Positions 36,120 through 48,757 of a stretch of DNA of 64,000 nt are shown piece by piece. The DNA comes from Spongilla lacustris (lineage: Eukaryota; Porifera; Demospongiae; Spongillida; Spongillidae). Position 1 is the stretch's first letter. Every line of letters starts with the position of its first letter. The translations under genes and the position numbers were made by a program. The notes beneath the pieces are model-generated. The model made no database searches. It was not told where the DNA came from and was given only the letters and a program-made list of their open reading frames with translations. The stretch lies in the NCBI GenBank assembly GCA_949361645.1, contig OX442416.1:21364500-21428499 (forward strand). The letters run 5' to 3'.

Positions 36120-36890
36120 GGCATTAGTAGCACCTTCTCTTCTATTCCTCTCTACCCCCTCGCGTCTCCCTCCCCGCCTCTCTCCCTCCCCTCCCTCCTT
36201 CCACTCCTCCCCTTTCCTCCTTCCCCTCCTTCCAATCTCTCCTCTCCCTCCTCCTCCCCTCCATAACCTCTCCTCCCTCCTTAACCTCTCCCCTCCTCCT
36301 CCTTCCTCTCCGCTCTCCCTCCATCCCTCTCCTTCCTTCCCTCTCTTCGTTCCCTCCCTCCTCCCCTCCTAGCTTTCCAGCTCCTCCCCTCTCCCTCCCC
36401 TCTTGCTCCTCCCTCTCTTCTCTCCTCCCTCTCTTCTCTCCTCCCTCTCTTCTCTCCTTCCTCTCTTCTCTCCTCCCTCTCTTCTCTCCTCCCTCTCTTC
36501 TCTCCTCCCTCTCTTCTCTCCTCCCTCTCTTCTCTCCTCCCTCTCTTCTCTCCTCCCTCTCTTCTCTCCTCCCTCTCTTCTCTCCTCCCTCTCTTCTCTC
36601 CTCCCTCTCGTCTCTTCTCCCTCTCTTCTCTCCTTTCCCTCCCACTCTCCTCTTCCCTCCCCTCCCCACTTGCTCCTCCCCTTCTCCTTCCCCTCTCCTC
36701 CCCTCCTCCCGTCCTACTTCCCCTCTCCTCCCTCCCCTCCCCTCTTGCTCCTCCCCTTCTCCTTCCCCTCCTCCCCTCTCCTCCCCTTCTCCTTCCCCTC
36801 CTCCTCTCTCCTCCCCTTCTCCTTCCCCTCTCCCTCTCCTACTCTCTCCCCTAACCTCCCTTCACCCTCACTCTCCACCCTCCCACCCAT
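36120..36890. repeat. Polypyrimidine tract with 16-bp tandem repeat
   Basis: Nearly pure C/T on the plus strand for about 770 bp. From about 36410 to 36620 it is a regular 16-mer, CCTCCCTCTCTTCTCT. Long frames of Arg/Glu/Gly or Pro/Ser/Leu across it are composition artefacts. Such tracts can form triplex DNA. Confidence 0.93.
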
Positions 36891-37439
36891 TCTACCTTGT
36901 TACACTTTCCCACGATGCGGCATACCAACCATCTTCAGAATTTGTCTGTGCTTGGTGTTTTCATCCTAAAGTTACCCCTCTCCCTTACGATATCCGTATA
37001 TAAATTGGCTGCGCGTTATTAAGGATTGCTTTATGAAGAGTGCGCATATGGTATAGTCTCTACTACGATGATAAACCAGTTAAATGGGAGGGATCAACTG
37101 GCTTTCGAGTGTAAAATGAACAAGATACAGCTCTCCCAAAAAACGCCTTTTTTTTTTCGAGGCCATGGCACATGTAGCTGCAATGGATTTTTTTGGTTTA
37201 TGGTATTGTCTAATTAGGGACCCATCTATCCAGCCACAAAGGGCCTGTGATCAGCAGGGGAATAGTTGACGTAAACCACCTTCGAATGAGATTCCTTCGG
37301 TTAATGAATCTTATTAGTGGTGGGTTGAGGAACTCAAAAACCCTAGATCATTATGAATACGGCATATTTACCCAAGGTTGATATGAGGGTGGGTTAGGGG
37401 TAGGTGTACTGTGTCTTGTCTCACATGTCTTCAAAGTTC

Positions 37440-37740
37440 ACTGCCATTCAGAACTCTCACTCTCTCCCTATGCACAATTGTTACTGGACTTGCTCGTTGC
37501 CGAGGGAGACCACTTTGTGCTGCAAGGTCACATCATCCATGACTGGCTGTTTGCCGTAAGTCGCCCACCATTTGCAAGCCACCTTAATTCACTTCCTCTT
37601 ACTCTGCTTCACCATGCAGGCAGGTCTCATGTACAAAAGGGCAGACGACTGGATTCAGGTCATATTTCTCAGCACAAGGATGTGTACAGTATCCACACTT
37701 ATTGTCTTAGTCACTAACCTCCAAAATGCTGGAGTATTCC
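37440..37740. repeat. Duplicated block E, copy 1
   Basis: Repeated at about 39495-39790 (landmark cgttgccgagggagaccactttgtgctgcaag in both; only part quoted here). It precedes block F. Confidence 0.85.
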
Positions 37741-37779
37741 CATGTGACTCATGTCTTCTGACCACACAGGAGGGTCTTG

Positions 37780-38135
37780 TGTACACAGAATTGACCACTT
37801 TTAGGTGTCAGCAGCAGTCACAAGGGCATCATCTCCCCCCCCCCCCCCCCCCCCCCCAGTACTCCCAAGGCCAGCCAACAAGAGAACAAGGTAATGCATC
37901 GCCACCACTTCGGGAAACATTGCAGATTGCTTCCTCATGTTAGGGGAGGTGTGGCCCTTGGCGTATGGGCAGAGTGGTTAACAGTCTACCGCAGAATGGG
38001 CCCTACCTTATGATGAGCTAGGAGGAGCTGATGGTACTTTGAATTCACATCATCACCACGTTATCAACCCACATTTGTACCACGTGCACATCTATCGTCC
38101 TTGTTCCTCATTGTACTTATAGAAATGTATACATA
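37780..38135. repeat. Duplicated block F, copy 1, with tRNA-like head
   Basis: Repeated at about 41500-41860. Contains a poly-C run (37838-37857). The part from about 37968 (GGGCAGAGTGGTTAACAGTC) resembles the A-box half of tRNA-Leu/Ser, and TTTGAATTC about 70 bp on is a weak B-box candidate. It could be a tRNA-derived SINE; this is a suggestion only. Confidence 0.7.
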
Positions 38136-38149
38136 ACAGACATGTATAA

Positions 38150-39490
38150 ATCGACTTGACACATTCACAATATTGGGTGTACACATTTTGCTATGCACTT
38201 GTTTTCTCTGTTTGAATGCTATGGTGTCCCTTTGCATTTATAAGCAGTAGAGGTATGCAGACCTGCATTCCTATACTTTAGTCTGTTTACTGTTCTCCTC
38301 CTTTGCCTCCTCATAGGCTTCCTCCTCCCCACAGCCATACATCAACAGGGGAGGATTGCTTTGGGTCTGAACTATCCAAACCCTCCCCTGTACATGCATG
38401 CCAACAAGGTGGCACAAATGGAGAAGGCTGGCCCAGCATACATACCCTGTGGATGGTGGTGAGGTGTGCTCCCAGGTGCATTGAAAAGACCTGGGGGCAC
38501 CCATCACCATCCAACAGTATCAATTGCGGGATCATCATTGAAGACATATACCTCAGTGAGATACTCCTACTATCAATATGTCACCAATGGGAGGAGGAGG
38601 CACTGCCTGGAAGCTGTGGCTTTAAGGACATGCAGTCATCCAGTACCCATGCCATTGAACCCCTGGGGAACTATGGCATTGGGTACTGGATACCATACAG
38701 CCTCAAACACCACCAGGAGTGGGGAGTGAACAGCCCTTTGGTTAAATGTGCCCTTTGGTTGCTGCTGTCGGACAACAACGCAATGGGGGAGACAAGAGAG
38801 GGAGATGTACCTAGGGGAGGAGGAACACTCTCTGGTGACCCAGGCAATCAGAGCTCAATTCCGGGGCATGGAATGTCCTTTCCCCATCACCACAAGGAAA
38901 CGAAAAAGGCCACAATGAACACCATATCATTCCTGCTCCCAACCACCTCCAGAAAGATGAACACTTTATAGTCTAACTGTGGGTCTCAGTGTCATTCCTG
39001 AGAGCAGAGATGTTGTATCCAAATCTTGAGGTGTCCTTTAATAGATTCACCCAGATCAAGATACGTGGTAATTATTATTGTTTTATTGTAATGTTTCATT
39101 TATTAAATTAGCTGGTCACCCATCTTGAGGGAGGCAGTCTTGGGTTTTGGAATGCTAGGGAACAGGATGACTAGTTCCCATGTGCCAGTAAATACCTGCG
39201 TCAATAGGCCTCATCTTGAAGTTGGCAACCCTGCAGTGCTGCAATGAAATGTTGCTTTATCTTTTTCAATAGCAAAATGCTGTTGGTACTAACATTTCGT
39301 AACGTGTTGTTTAACAATTATAAGTTCACCCTTTTGCCTGCTATGTTTATTTTGTCCCATGGTTGTCCTACCAGATTTGTGCATACTGGAGGAAGCAGTG
39401 GGGTCAAAGTATCAGAAGCCACACAAGAATCAAGACAACAGAAAGAAATAGTTCGCGCTCTGGAGCATTTTCATGCATTATAAACCCATT
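38150..39490. repeat. Duplicated block D, copy 2
   Basis: Close copy of 23150-24600 with small indels. Here the three blocks run E-F-D-E, showing a tandem duplication of the E-F-D unit. Confidence 0.85.
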
Positions 39491-39494
39491 GTGA

Positions 39495-39850
39495 ACTCTC
39501 TCTCGAGGGCTCTACACAATTGTTACTGGACCTTCTCGTTGCCGAGGGAGACCACTTTGTGCTGCAAGGTCACACCATCCATGACTGGCTGTTTGCCGTA
39601 AGTCGCCCACCATTTGCAAGCCACCTTAATTCACTTCCTCTTGCTCTGCTTCACCATGCAGGCAGGTCTCACATGCAAAGGGGCAGATGGCTGGATTCAG
39701 GTCATATTTCTCAGCACAAGGATGTGTACAGTATCCACTTATTGTCTTGGTCACTCATTTCCAAAATGCAGACAGACTGGATGATACTAGCTGACCTTCA
39801 ACTCAGGGTACTAGAAAATCAATATTTCCAACTGGCTCATGTCTTCTGAC
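39495..39850. repeat. Duplicated block E, copy 2
   Basis: Matches 37440-37740. Diverges after about 39790. Confidence 0.82.
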
Positions 39851-39879
39851 CACACACGAGGCACAGTGGTTTACAGCAG

Positions 39880-41480
39880 GACATTGGGTATGGGAATGAT
39901 GCATATATTTTTTGCATAAACATTGTTGTAGCTGATTGAAGTGTTACATTTTATTAGTAAAATAAGAAATAGGAATTGTTTTTTAAAGCTGTGCACATCG
40001 AAAGTGAATTTGATGAGCATTTTTTAATTTCTGCTTACATGAATTTTATCCGCTTTCCAAAATACATAAATTTGCAATTTAGTCTTGGAGTAAATAGCTT
40101 TTGTTCTGCTATTTCCAACAATACTAAACTCATAGGTACTTGCTTCAAATACGCGGAAATATGTTCCATTTTCTACGTTTTAATTTTAAAAAAAAATGAA
40201 TTTTTTTTCGATGTATAAACTTCAAGCACTGTTCTACACAATTCTAGGACCGAGCGTAGCAAGGAGTAACAGCCAATCGATTCTCCCATGCATTTCCAAT
40301 CCTCCAACGTAGCCAACTCCAACCGACTTTCCATTTAGTGCTGCAAGTAAGGTTCAAATGCGTGACATAGCGATGACTGAGTGATTAATAATTGTTTTAA
40401 TAACTGTCTAATGGGCTGTATTCTATGTGATGATTGGGTTCTTTTGTGTGCTGCTAGCTCCAGACAACAATGGCAGGCTAAGGAAACGCCGTCTTTGTTC
40501 TTTTCTAGGCTGTCTTTGTGCTCTTTGTGTCATGCACGCATGCGTATATCGTATGCATACCTGTAATATGGCTTATGTGCGCGATTGTACCCAGCGTCTC
40601 TTTTTCTACATGTACATGCAAAGTGTGTTTGATTGCTATTTGGATGTTTGAAGCTGGTTGGTGACATTAACGTGCAATCGTGCTATTATACTTTGATTGC
40701 AAAGGTTTTATGGCTCAAAAGAGAAAGTCGATTTCCAACGCGAACGCTTACGACAAATATATAGATAAAGAGGTTTAAAAGTGATTGGGAGGCTTCAGGG
40801 CAGTTTATTAGCGATGAAAGCTTACTGTCTGAGAAGAATCAAAGTAGCAATTTAATCTGATTAAATGGCCCTGCTGAGAAGGCCAGCAGGCAAACCTAAC
40901 AGATGTGTTAACTAGACTGTGGATCAAGTCAGATCCATTGGTGCATGAGGAATTATCGACGTGTGGCTAAATGTTCATTTTGCAATGGACCACACAATGT
41001 TCGTTCCTGCCCCTAATGATTGGAGGTCACTAGTAGGTGTGTATCATTTGAAGATCACTTATTTTTACTACTGGGAGGGAATGGATTAAGGGGTGCACAT
41101 GGAATATGATGAAGATACTGCTACTGTACAACCCAACAAGCTTTAGCTCACATGGCATCTGGTGATAGCATTTAAACAGTGTGCCTTTACCTGAATACAT
41201 TAACTAAAAATCTTTTTATTGTACTGAACTAGTTTTCTTATACTTGATTTGATTCTAGTTAATTAAATTTGTACTAATAGAAATTATGTTATCTGTAGTT
41301 TACTACTGCAGGGTATTTTGTTATTCAGTTTTAAAAGCAGTACTTTTAATCTTGATTCTGTTGGTTTGATATTATGTAACTTACCATATAAAACAGAATT
41401 TAAGCAATGTACAATAATTCATTAGAGCTGTGGTAGTTATACTTTGGTGTGCTTGGATTCTAATGTCCTCATGGACTACA
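39880..41480. other. AT-rich unique sequence inserted between blocks E and F
   Basis: In the left copy, E is followed almost at once by F. Here about 1.6 kb of AT-rich DNA separates E (ending 39850) from F (41500). I see no coding exon or clear inverted ends. Confidence 0.5.
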
Positions 41481-41499
41481 CTTCTAAACCACTGTGTGA

Positions 41500-41860
41500 G
41501 GGTCTTGTGTAGACAGAGTTGACCACTTTTAGTTTAGGTGTAAGCAGCAGCCACAGGGGCATCATACCCCCCCCCCCCCCCCCCCCAGTACTCCCAAGGC
41601 CAGCCAACAAGAGAACGAGGTAATGTATCGCCACCTCTTCGGGAAACATTGCAGATTGCTTCCTCATGTTAGGGGAGGTGTGGCCCTTGGTGTATGGGCA
41701 GAGTGGTTAACAGTCTACTGCAGAATGGGCCCTACCTTATGATGAGCTAGGAGGAGCTGATGGTACTTTGAATTCATATCATCAACCCATATTTGTATTA
41801 CGTGCACATCTATCGTCCGTGTTCCTCATTGTACTTATAGAAATGTATACATAACGGACA
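41500..41860. repeat. Duplicated block F, copy 2
   Basis: Matches 37780-38135, including the poly-C run (41567-41586) and the tRNA-like stretch at about 41695. Confidence 0.82.
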
Positions 41861-44040
41861 TATATATGAATGAATGCACAAATCGGGTAGGCATAAAGAG
41901 ATTGGCAGCTGGCAGACACTACTAGCCGTTGATAACACACTTGTAGAAAGCACCCTCCTCCCCATCCCTTCGCAACATGTATAGATCTGGTCATGTCCAC
42001 AGACCATGGGCATAGCAGCAACCTGTTTGATCACCGATAGGATTTAACTGGTTGCAGCACAGCATTGGGACATCTTATTCGTTCAAACACGGCATGGCTT
42101 CTTGATATGTGTTGTACCTTTTCAATAGAGTACTGAAATGTGAGGGATCATAATTAAACGTTTTCTTATGTTGATAGTGTGGAGGAGGAGAGATAGATGG
42201 CTGGAGAGAGGAGACCTCTTGCAAAACATTCATATCACTACTACTTGTGTATGTGTAGCTACAGCCGTGGGGGGGGGGGGGGGGGGGGGGGTCTTAGGTA
42301 TGACTTTGGTTTCTATCCCTCTCAGAATATGGAGGACATTAAGAAGCATAGGAAAACATGTTTTTTAAATTTTTATACTAAGAGTAACCCCCCTGTACAG
42401 TACCCTTGAAGTTTAACAAAACACTGATGTACATATATAGGTATATACACCACCTATGGCACCATATAGCAGTAAAAGATAATCTAAGGAATTAGGTATG
42501 TGTACTAGTAATATACTGCCTTAATTTGCATCTGTCTTTCATTTAGGCATTGGCAAGAGCACAAAAAAAAATTGTGTAATGAAAGTAACATAAAAGTTCA
42601 AGGGTAGTCATTCATTCATTGTAAATGGTCCACCCATGCATAAACGAGTTTCTCTAGATCCTTCTATCCAAGGTTAGATTTGCAATTTTGCAAGAGGCGG
42701 TTTTACACGTTTTGGCTACCTTGGAATGTCCATTGTATCATCCTGCGTGATAACAGTATTATCAATTATATAATGTGCTGCACATTTAACTTGTGTTGAT
42801 GAAGCTGTAATTCACTGCTTTGATCCTCTTAATAATAATAAAGCCAACACTTTGGTCAGCATCAAGATTATGTACTGGTGCTCTTTCTAACTTTTGTTGA
42901 GACCAAACCCAAACATCTGTTAAAGCAGACACTATAAGTGACGAAGATTTTGACAGGTTAACCTGTCAAACAGTGTTAGGTATTTTATTGTAGAAAGTTG
43001 ATGAAAGGTTTACATTGCATTGTAACAATACAACTTCATATGTGCGTAGGGTTCTCATGCCATGCATGTTGTCTAGATAAACCATTTCCATCAAACCATT
43101 TTATAGATTTGCAACTTATTTTCAATTGTCTTGTTTGGAAACACTATGCATACATAGAAAGCTGACAATATCCACTGTAAAAGATTGGAATGCTATACAG
43201 CCTGATATATAATATATAATAATTGTACAATACAACAGGATATATGTAATACACCCTTGTGCTCATAATCAATGCAACAATCCATATTCTTCACTGGGTT
43301 CACGTTGTTCTCGTTTTTCTTCATGGACCAGTTACTATGCAATTACCTCTGTTTGAACAATTCCTAATAGTATTACTATGGCATTCAACAAGAAGCTTGC
43401 TCTGTGAAGAAAACATTGCTTTTATTAAGATAACTGCTAGAGGCTGATTACTTTCTCAAGTTTGGTAGTAATTGGAAATTTCAGTGTGTAATTGGAAGAG
43501 GTTGGAAACATCATCTTCAAGACATACCACGCGGGGGAATGCTGCATTAAAGAGGGTAATTTCTCACCCTCTTCTTGGGAGTTTAGCAGAGCACTCTCCT
43601 CTTGGTGGTGGCCCAATCCTTTTTGGGGACTGGTCACAGATGCCCTGAGCCAAGCACCTACTCCCTATTTGCCTTCCTCGGGAATGGTGGCCAGGAGGTC
43701 CTTCGCCACATCCAGCATCTCCACATTTATTATGTCCACCCTTCTGCTGCTGTTGGGCAACAGGGGAGGATGGGGAGAGCGTGTTTGGGGTGGAAACCGT
43801 TAAGAACAACTATATATATATGCAATGTTGGCCTTGGTTACTGACAAGTGCACGCTTACGACTATCTACGCCACTCATCAGTTGACAAGTTTTCATGACT
43901 GTAGGAGAACCGTACATCTTGTATATACACACATGCATATGCCAAAATGCATGGAATACATTTTATCTCTGCTGTGAATAGCGCTGGAGGGGCCAATGCT
44001 GCTGGGAGGGATGCCAGAGGGGCCACCGCTGTAAATGGAA
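41861..44040. other. Intergenic, nothing confidently coding
   Basis: Contains a poly-G run (about 42270-42291) and a perfect 22-bp palindrome at 42949-42970 (left arm TTTGACAGGTT). An open stretch at 43492-43803 shows no recognisable domain. The 5' end of the outer integrase element must lie somewhere in the last few hundred bases, but I cannot find its terminal repeat. Confidence 0.45.
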
Positions 44041-45181
44041 TAGGAGTTGGAGGACGAAATTCTAAGTTCGTTAAACTGGTGGGCGGACACCACGATGGAA
44101 CAGCGAGTTTATCACATAATGCAACAGGATGTTACAGTGAGGTATATACAGAGCCGATCTGAACAGATGCGGGTGGTACAAGCGTGTCACGTGGATGTAA
44201 CTTCAGGCCATTTTGGTGTCACAAAAACAGTGGCAAGAATCAAAGAGAGGTTTATGTGGAAGGGCATTCTAAGGGATGTGAAAAGCATGGTACGTTTTTT
44301 TTTGTTGTTGTTGATCTTTAATTTGCTATTTGACGCGCGCAGTGTGTATATGGGATATAATCATTATTACGCCAGCTATACAGATTGCTGCTTGTGATGT
44401 CTGTCAAAGGTCAAGCAGGAAGCCACTTTTCTCTGAAACTGAGCTGCATCCAGTCCCTATTCATTCACCGTGGTTTCATGTGGGGATTGACTTCGTTGGT
44501 CCTATTACTCCTGCTTCTTCCAGTGGCAATAGGTTTATCCTTACACTTTCAGACTACTTCACTAAATGGGTAGATGCTGTGCCCCTTCCTAGTAAGCATG
44601 CTACGGGAGTTGCTGCTTCTCTGCTGAAGGTATCCTGATATTCTATGGTGTTTGCTATTTGCATGCATGTGTTGCGTATGTTTTAGATTTTCATGAGAAT
44701 GGGACTTCCAAAGCTGCTTACAACAGATCAAGGCAAGGAATTCAGAAATAGTTTACACAAAGGGATGGCAGAGCTGTTGGGTATTAAGAGGCACTTCACC
44801 ACTCCTTATCATCCTCAGGTATAACTTACACTGTGCTTAATTATTATGCTATTAGCCACCTGATTACCTATAGGCCAACGGCTTGGATGAAAGATGGAAT
44901 CAAACCTTGAAAAACATGATTGTCAAATATGTGAATGAGAAAAAGGAAGATTAGGATGTCTATATCGACTGTCATGTTTTTGCCTACAACACTGCAAAGC
45001 ATGCTTCTTCCCTTTATTCACCCTTTGAAGTCATGTTTGGAAGAAAAGCAATATTGCCTGTTGAACTATCATATAATGAGGAAGGAGAAAACCTGTTAAA
45101 TGACTATGAAAATGAAAATACTCAGCAAGACAGGGTAAGTAAATACATGTAACTTCAATAACTATGTAAGAGTTTGTTAAT

Positions 45182-45345
45182 TGTTCCCATTACGTAACCG
45201 GTCGTCCGGTTACATAACCGGTCGGCCCGATGCATTACCAATGTATAATGCCAGCCGGTTACGTAACCGGTTGGCCCGATGCATTACCAGTGTGTTTGGT
45301 TACGTAACCGGTCGGCCCGTTGCGGAACCATATACTTGAAGTACT
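45182..45345. repeat. Left palindrome cluster of the inner transposon
   Basis: Three copies of GGTTACGTAACCGG or variants (cattacgtaaccgg, ggttacataaccgg, ggttacgtaaccgg twice) separated by cggcccgatgcattacc. Likely transposase-binding subterminal repeats. The inner edge carries tgcggaaccatatactt, echoed directly at the right end (48836-48852). Confidence 0.8.
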
Positions 45346-45537
45346 TTGTTATTTTTTCAGCATACAGCTACTTGATTTATTACATAACTGCATGTAGTAA
45401 TACATACAAGACTAAAACCCAAAAGTAAAAATTTTAACAGGATGCACAACATAATTGTTCAGCTTTGTACATAATGATGATGATTAATTCAATGCGAAAT
45501 CAGTGCAATGTTATTAATACAAAATAGCAGTATAATG

Positions 45538-48500
45538 TCAATTACATGAAGAGCAACACCACCACTCGTCTTCAGATGGAAACCTGAGTAGATTAGCACA
45601 TTTTAAATGGTACCATCTTTGACATGTGCCACATTGCACCATATCTCCATACGTATCGGGCATCATACAGGTGCAGAAGACATCTACTTTCACTTCAAAA
45701 TAACTCTCTGCTCTTTTTCTTGCCTTTTTATCAACAGTCGGGAATGGTGTTAGTTTTCTTGTTTTGAAACACTGTAGGAGATGGTTTCTCATTTTGCTTT
45801 GATCAAATGTAATATCTCCCACACAGTGGCCAAGTGCTGCATGTAATGCAAAGGCAATAGCAAATACACCGCAGTCATTGCTACCACATTGCCTTTGTAC
45901 TTGTGGAATATGCACAGCTAAGTAGGCATTTTGGTTATCATCACTTTCCTCAATCATTGTTCTGTATACTTGACATAACTGATGAGTTATAGTAGATGAC
46001 AAATGGCCATTGTACTTACGGCAATCATACACAGTAACTTTACCACCAAGGCTGGAAGATGTTACCCAATGTGAGTCAGAAACAAGATGTATTTGAATAG
46101 CTTCGCCTTTAATAGGAATGAATCCATCAATCTGCACCAATAATGTACTTTGCCATCCATCAATATGTGAAAATTGACCCTTCAGAATTTCTTGTGCAAG
46201 GGACATGTGCTGATCTGTAAGCCAGTCTCCAGTTTCTATGATTTTTCTCATCTCTGCAGAAAACCAGACTCCACTCCTTTTCTGTATGTAGAGGGGAAAA
46301 GATATGCTGTCATGAATCACTTGCACAAAACTCATTTTTAACTTACCTTTGCAACATGAGCTCCAGCGCTCACTGGTACTATATCATTCTGTGGTGCAAT
46401 ATCAGAGTCATCACAAATGATACTGCAAGCTGATGAATCATCAATATCACTTTGTAAAGAGGCATTAATACCACACACTTCTTCATGATCAGCTCGTTTG
46501 CTCTTCCGATCAGTAGCGATTTTATCCCCTTTATTGTCACAAATTGATCCATGGTGGCAATGATTGCTACATTCAATGTTGTTTCGTACACAACTGCAAC
46601 GTTTCGTGTTGCATCTTCCTGACTTGCAAGTGCACCTGTTTTTGGTAAAACTATTCCAAGGAGCCTGCAACTTTGCTGCTTCTCTTAGGGATATTACCGG
46701 CATTGTTCTCCAGCCCTCTGTTGCAAACTCAAAGGAACCAGTGAAAAGCTCCAGATCCCCAGCACCATAGCAGGTATTCAGCACTCCTACCTTACAGCAA
46801 AGACGATACATGGTACAAGCCTTGCCCACTATCTCTACAATGATGCATGGCAAACGTTGTAGGTCAGTGTTAGCTCGATCAATGCGTGGTATTCGGACAC
46901 TGACATTATCTCCTACTGCAAACTGTTTAATGTGGTGTCCATTGTGCTTGGAATACTTTTGCCCCATCTTTTCTATAGCTTTTAAGTATGCAGCATCTGC
47001 CTTCTTACGTATCTCAAGATGTTTCTTTTGAGTGGACAGGGATCTAGGCAATAATGACTCTGAATGTGTTTCTTCAAGCCCAGTTGGTTCACTGGTATCC
47101 TCTGCATCTGCAGCAAGCTCCTCCTGAGTGTTAGCCGCCAATACAGTGAAATTTCCCTACATTGTACAAAAAGAGGATTATGATAATGTGTATCTGTGAG
47201 CTGCTGCATTACCTGTTGCTGCATACTCATTTCACACTTCAGCAGCTCATTCTGATCTTCTTCATTGTATGTTTCCTGTTTGATGTCTTCGGTAATTGAT
47301 TCATCAATATTGCACTCATCTTCTTCTTTGACCACTTCATCATCAATTATGTCACCATCCTTTTCATCAAGTTGTTCTTCATCAAACGTACCCTTCAACC
47401 GTGGTTCAGGGATTATAATTGACCTTGGGGGCTGGCCAAATACAAGCTCATATGGCATTGCTTTGGTTGTTTCATGTACCTGCGTATTCATGGTGTCTAA
47501 AAAAAGTAAAGGTTCTTTTGCACAGTGCATGTATAAGCAACATTATATTTACACTTACAAACAATATGAGGCAGCCACCTTGACCACGGAGGTTTACAAG
47601 TTTTCTGCTCTGCTACTTTGGCAGACAGCATCCGCTCCAAAGTGTAATGAGCTTGCTCAACTACACCTTGGGATTGTGGGTGGCGAGGCCTTCCTCTGAC
47701 CAGTTGAACTTGCCCTGGCCAATCATTAAGAATCTCTGTGATCACTGAGTTTACAAATTCTCGGCCATTGTCACTATGCAGTATGCTCGGAAGGCCCATA
47801 ACTGGGAATACATACTTCTCCAATGCCTCAGCTACATCATGAGCACCTTTATTGACCAAGGGAAATGCCAAATTGAACTTAGACCAGTGATCTACTATGT
47901 GCAAAATCCACTTGAAATCCTCATCTGGAAGATGGCGCATGTCAATGAGATCAATCTGTAAAGGGCAGATAGAGCTGTTAACAGATATAGTTAACAGCAA
48001 CACAAGGCCTATATACCTGAAGCCGAGATAACAGGCCATTGGCTACAATAGGTCTGAGCGGAGGCTTTGTAGCTTGTGGCTTGCGCAGATGACAAGCTGA
48101 GCACAGCTTGACATACTGCTCAACAACACTTCTTGGCAAGAAGGAATAGGTACTCTGGACCTATTGTCCAAAAAGACCAGCTAACTTTATGCAATCGGTA
48201 TATTTACGTACCCGTGCGAACGTCTTCTTAACACCAGCATGCAAACCGTTATTATTGTGGATTTGCTTCAAGATGTCCCAAAACTCCTCCACGAACGCCA
48301 CTCGACGATATCCCTTCATCAATGTTCTGTCATTTTGTGACTGCAAGAAGGTAAGCATGCAGTTGTAGTATTTTTTATACAAACGCTACAATGCTATATG
48401 TAGCCAACTAGCTGCTACATTAGCTACAAAATTGTGAGATAAACAACAAATAACCTACTTCCTTATCTTCCTTGACGGCCACAACTAGCGCGTCTCGAAT

Positions 48501-48707
48501 GCCTGCTTCTGGAAAGTCAAGCAACCGAAATCCACTGCGCTTCACCAGGTGACGAAAATGCTTATCGTCCTCAGAATTTCCCTTCAGATATGAGATAATC
48601 CTTTTCCCATACGCTTCACTGATGACAGCACTTCGTGACCTTGGAGCATCTTGCGGAAATGTACGCTGTACATAAGTATCAAACTCTTCTTTTTCACTCG
48701 AACTCAT
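45538..48707 (-). CDS. Ginger-like transposase: integrase + CXC-like + Ulp1-like protease + PHD finger
   Basis: Seven exons, all in phase: 48459-48707, 48212-48340, 48017-48154, 47559-47955, 47213-47496, 46347-47156, 45538-46281, about 917 codons, start ATG at 48707. Order: N-terminal region; H2C2 zinc finger (GLHAGVKKTF, CSACHLRK); integrase core with Asp (LIDMRHL), Asp (LHSDNGREF) and Glu (QGVVEQAHYTLERML); acidic linker; cysteine cluster of the CXC/tesmin type (RCTCKSGRCNTKRCSCVRNN); Ulp1-like cysteine protease (SDSHWV His, VTVYD Asp, QCGSNDCGVFA Gln/Cys); C-terminal PHD finger (CTCMMPDTYGDMVQCGTCQ, WYHLKC, WWCCSSC). No stop or frameshift was found. It would cut and paste the surrounding element. 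The protease and PHD are accessory domains of unknown role, perhaps acting on SUMO and histone marks. Intact coding suggests recent activity or host adoption (inference). Confidence 0.85.
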
Positions 48708-48757
48708 TGTAAAGCACAAATTCTATGACATGTGCTATTATCTCGTGCCCAGCACCA

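Noticed and set aside
36142..36969. Arg/Glu-rich and Ser/Leu/Pro-rich open frames of 175-188 codons
   Set aside because: They are translations of a polypyrimidine 16-mer repeat on both strands.
37965..38050. Functional tRNA gene
   Set aside because: The A-box half is tRNA-like, but the B box is weak, the acceptor stem does not close and the sequence is duplicated with block F.
43492..43803. 103-codon plus-strand frame before the integrase exons
   Set aside because: No domain, and an overlapping minus-strand frame is equally open. The integrase homology starts only at about 44100.
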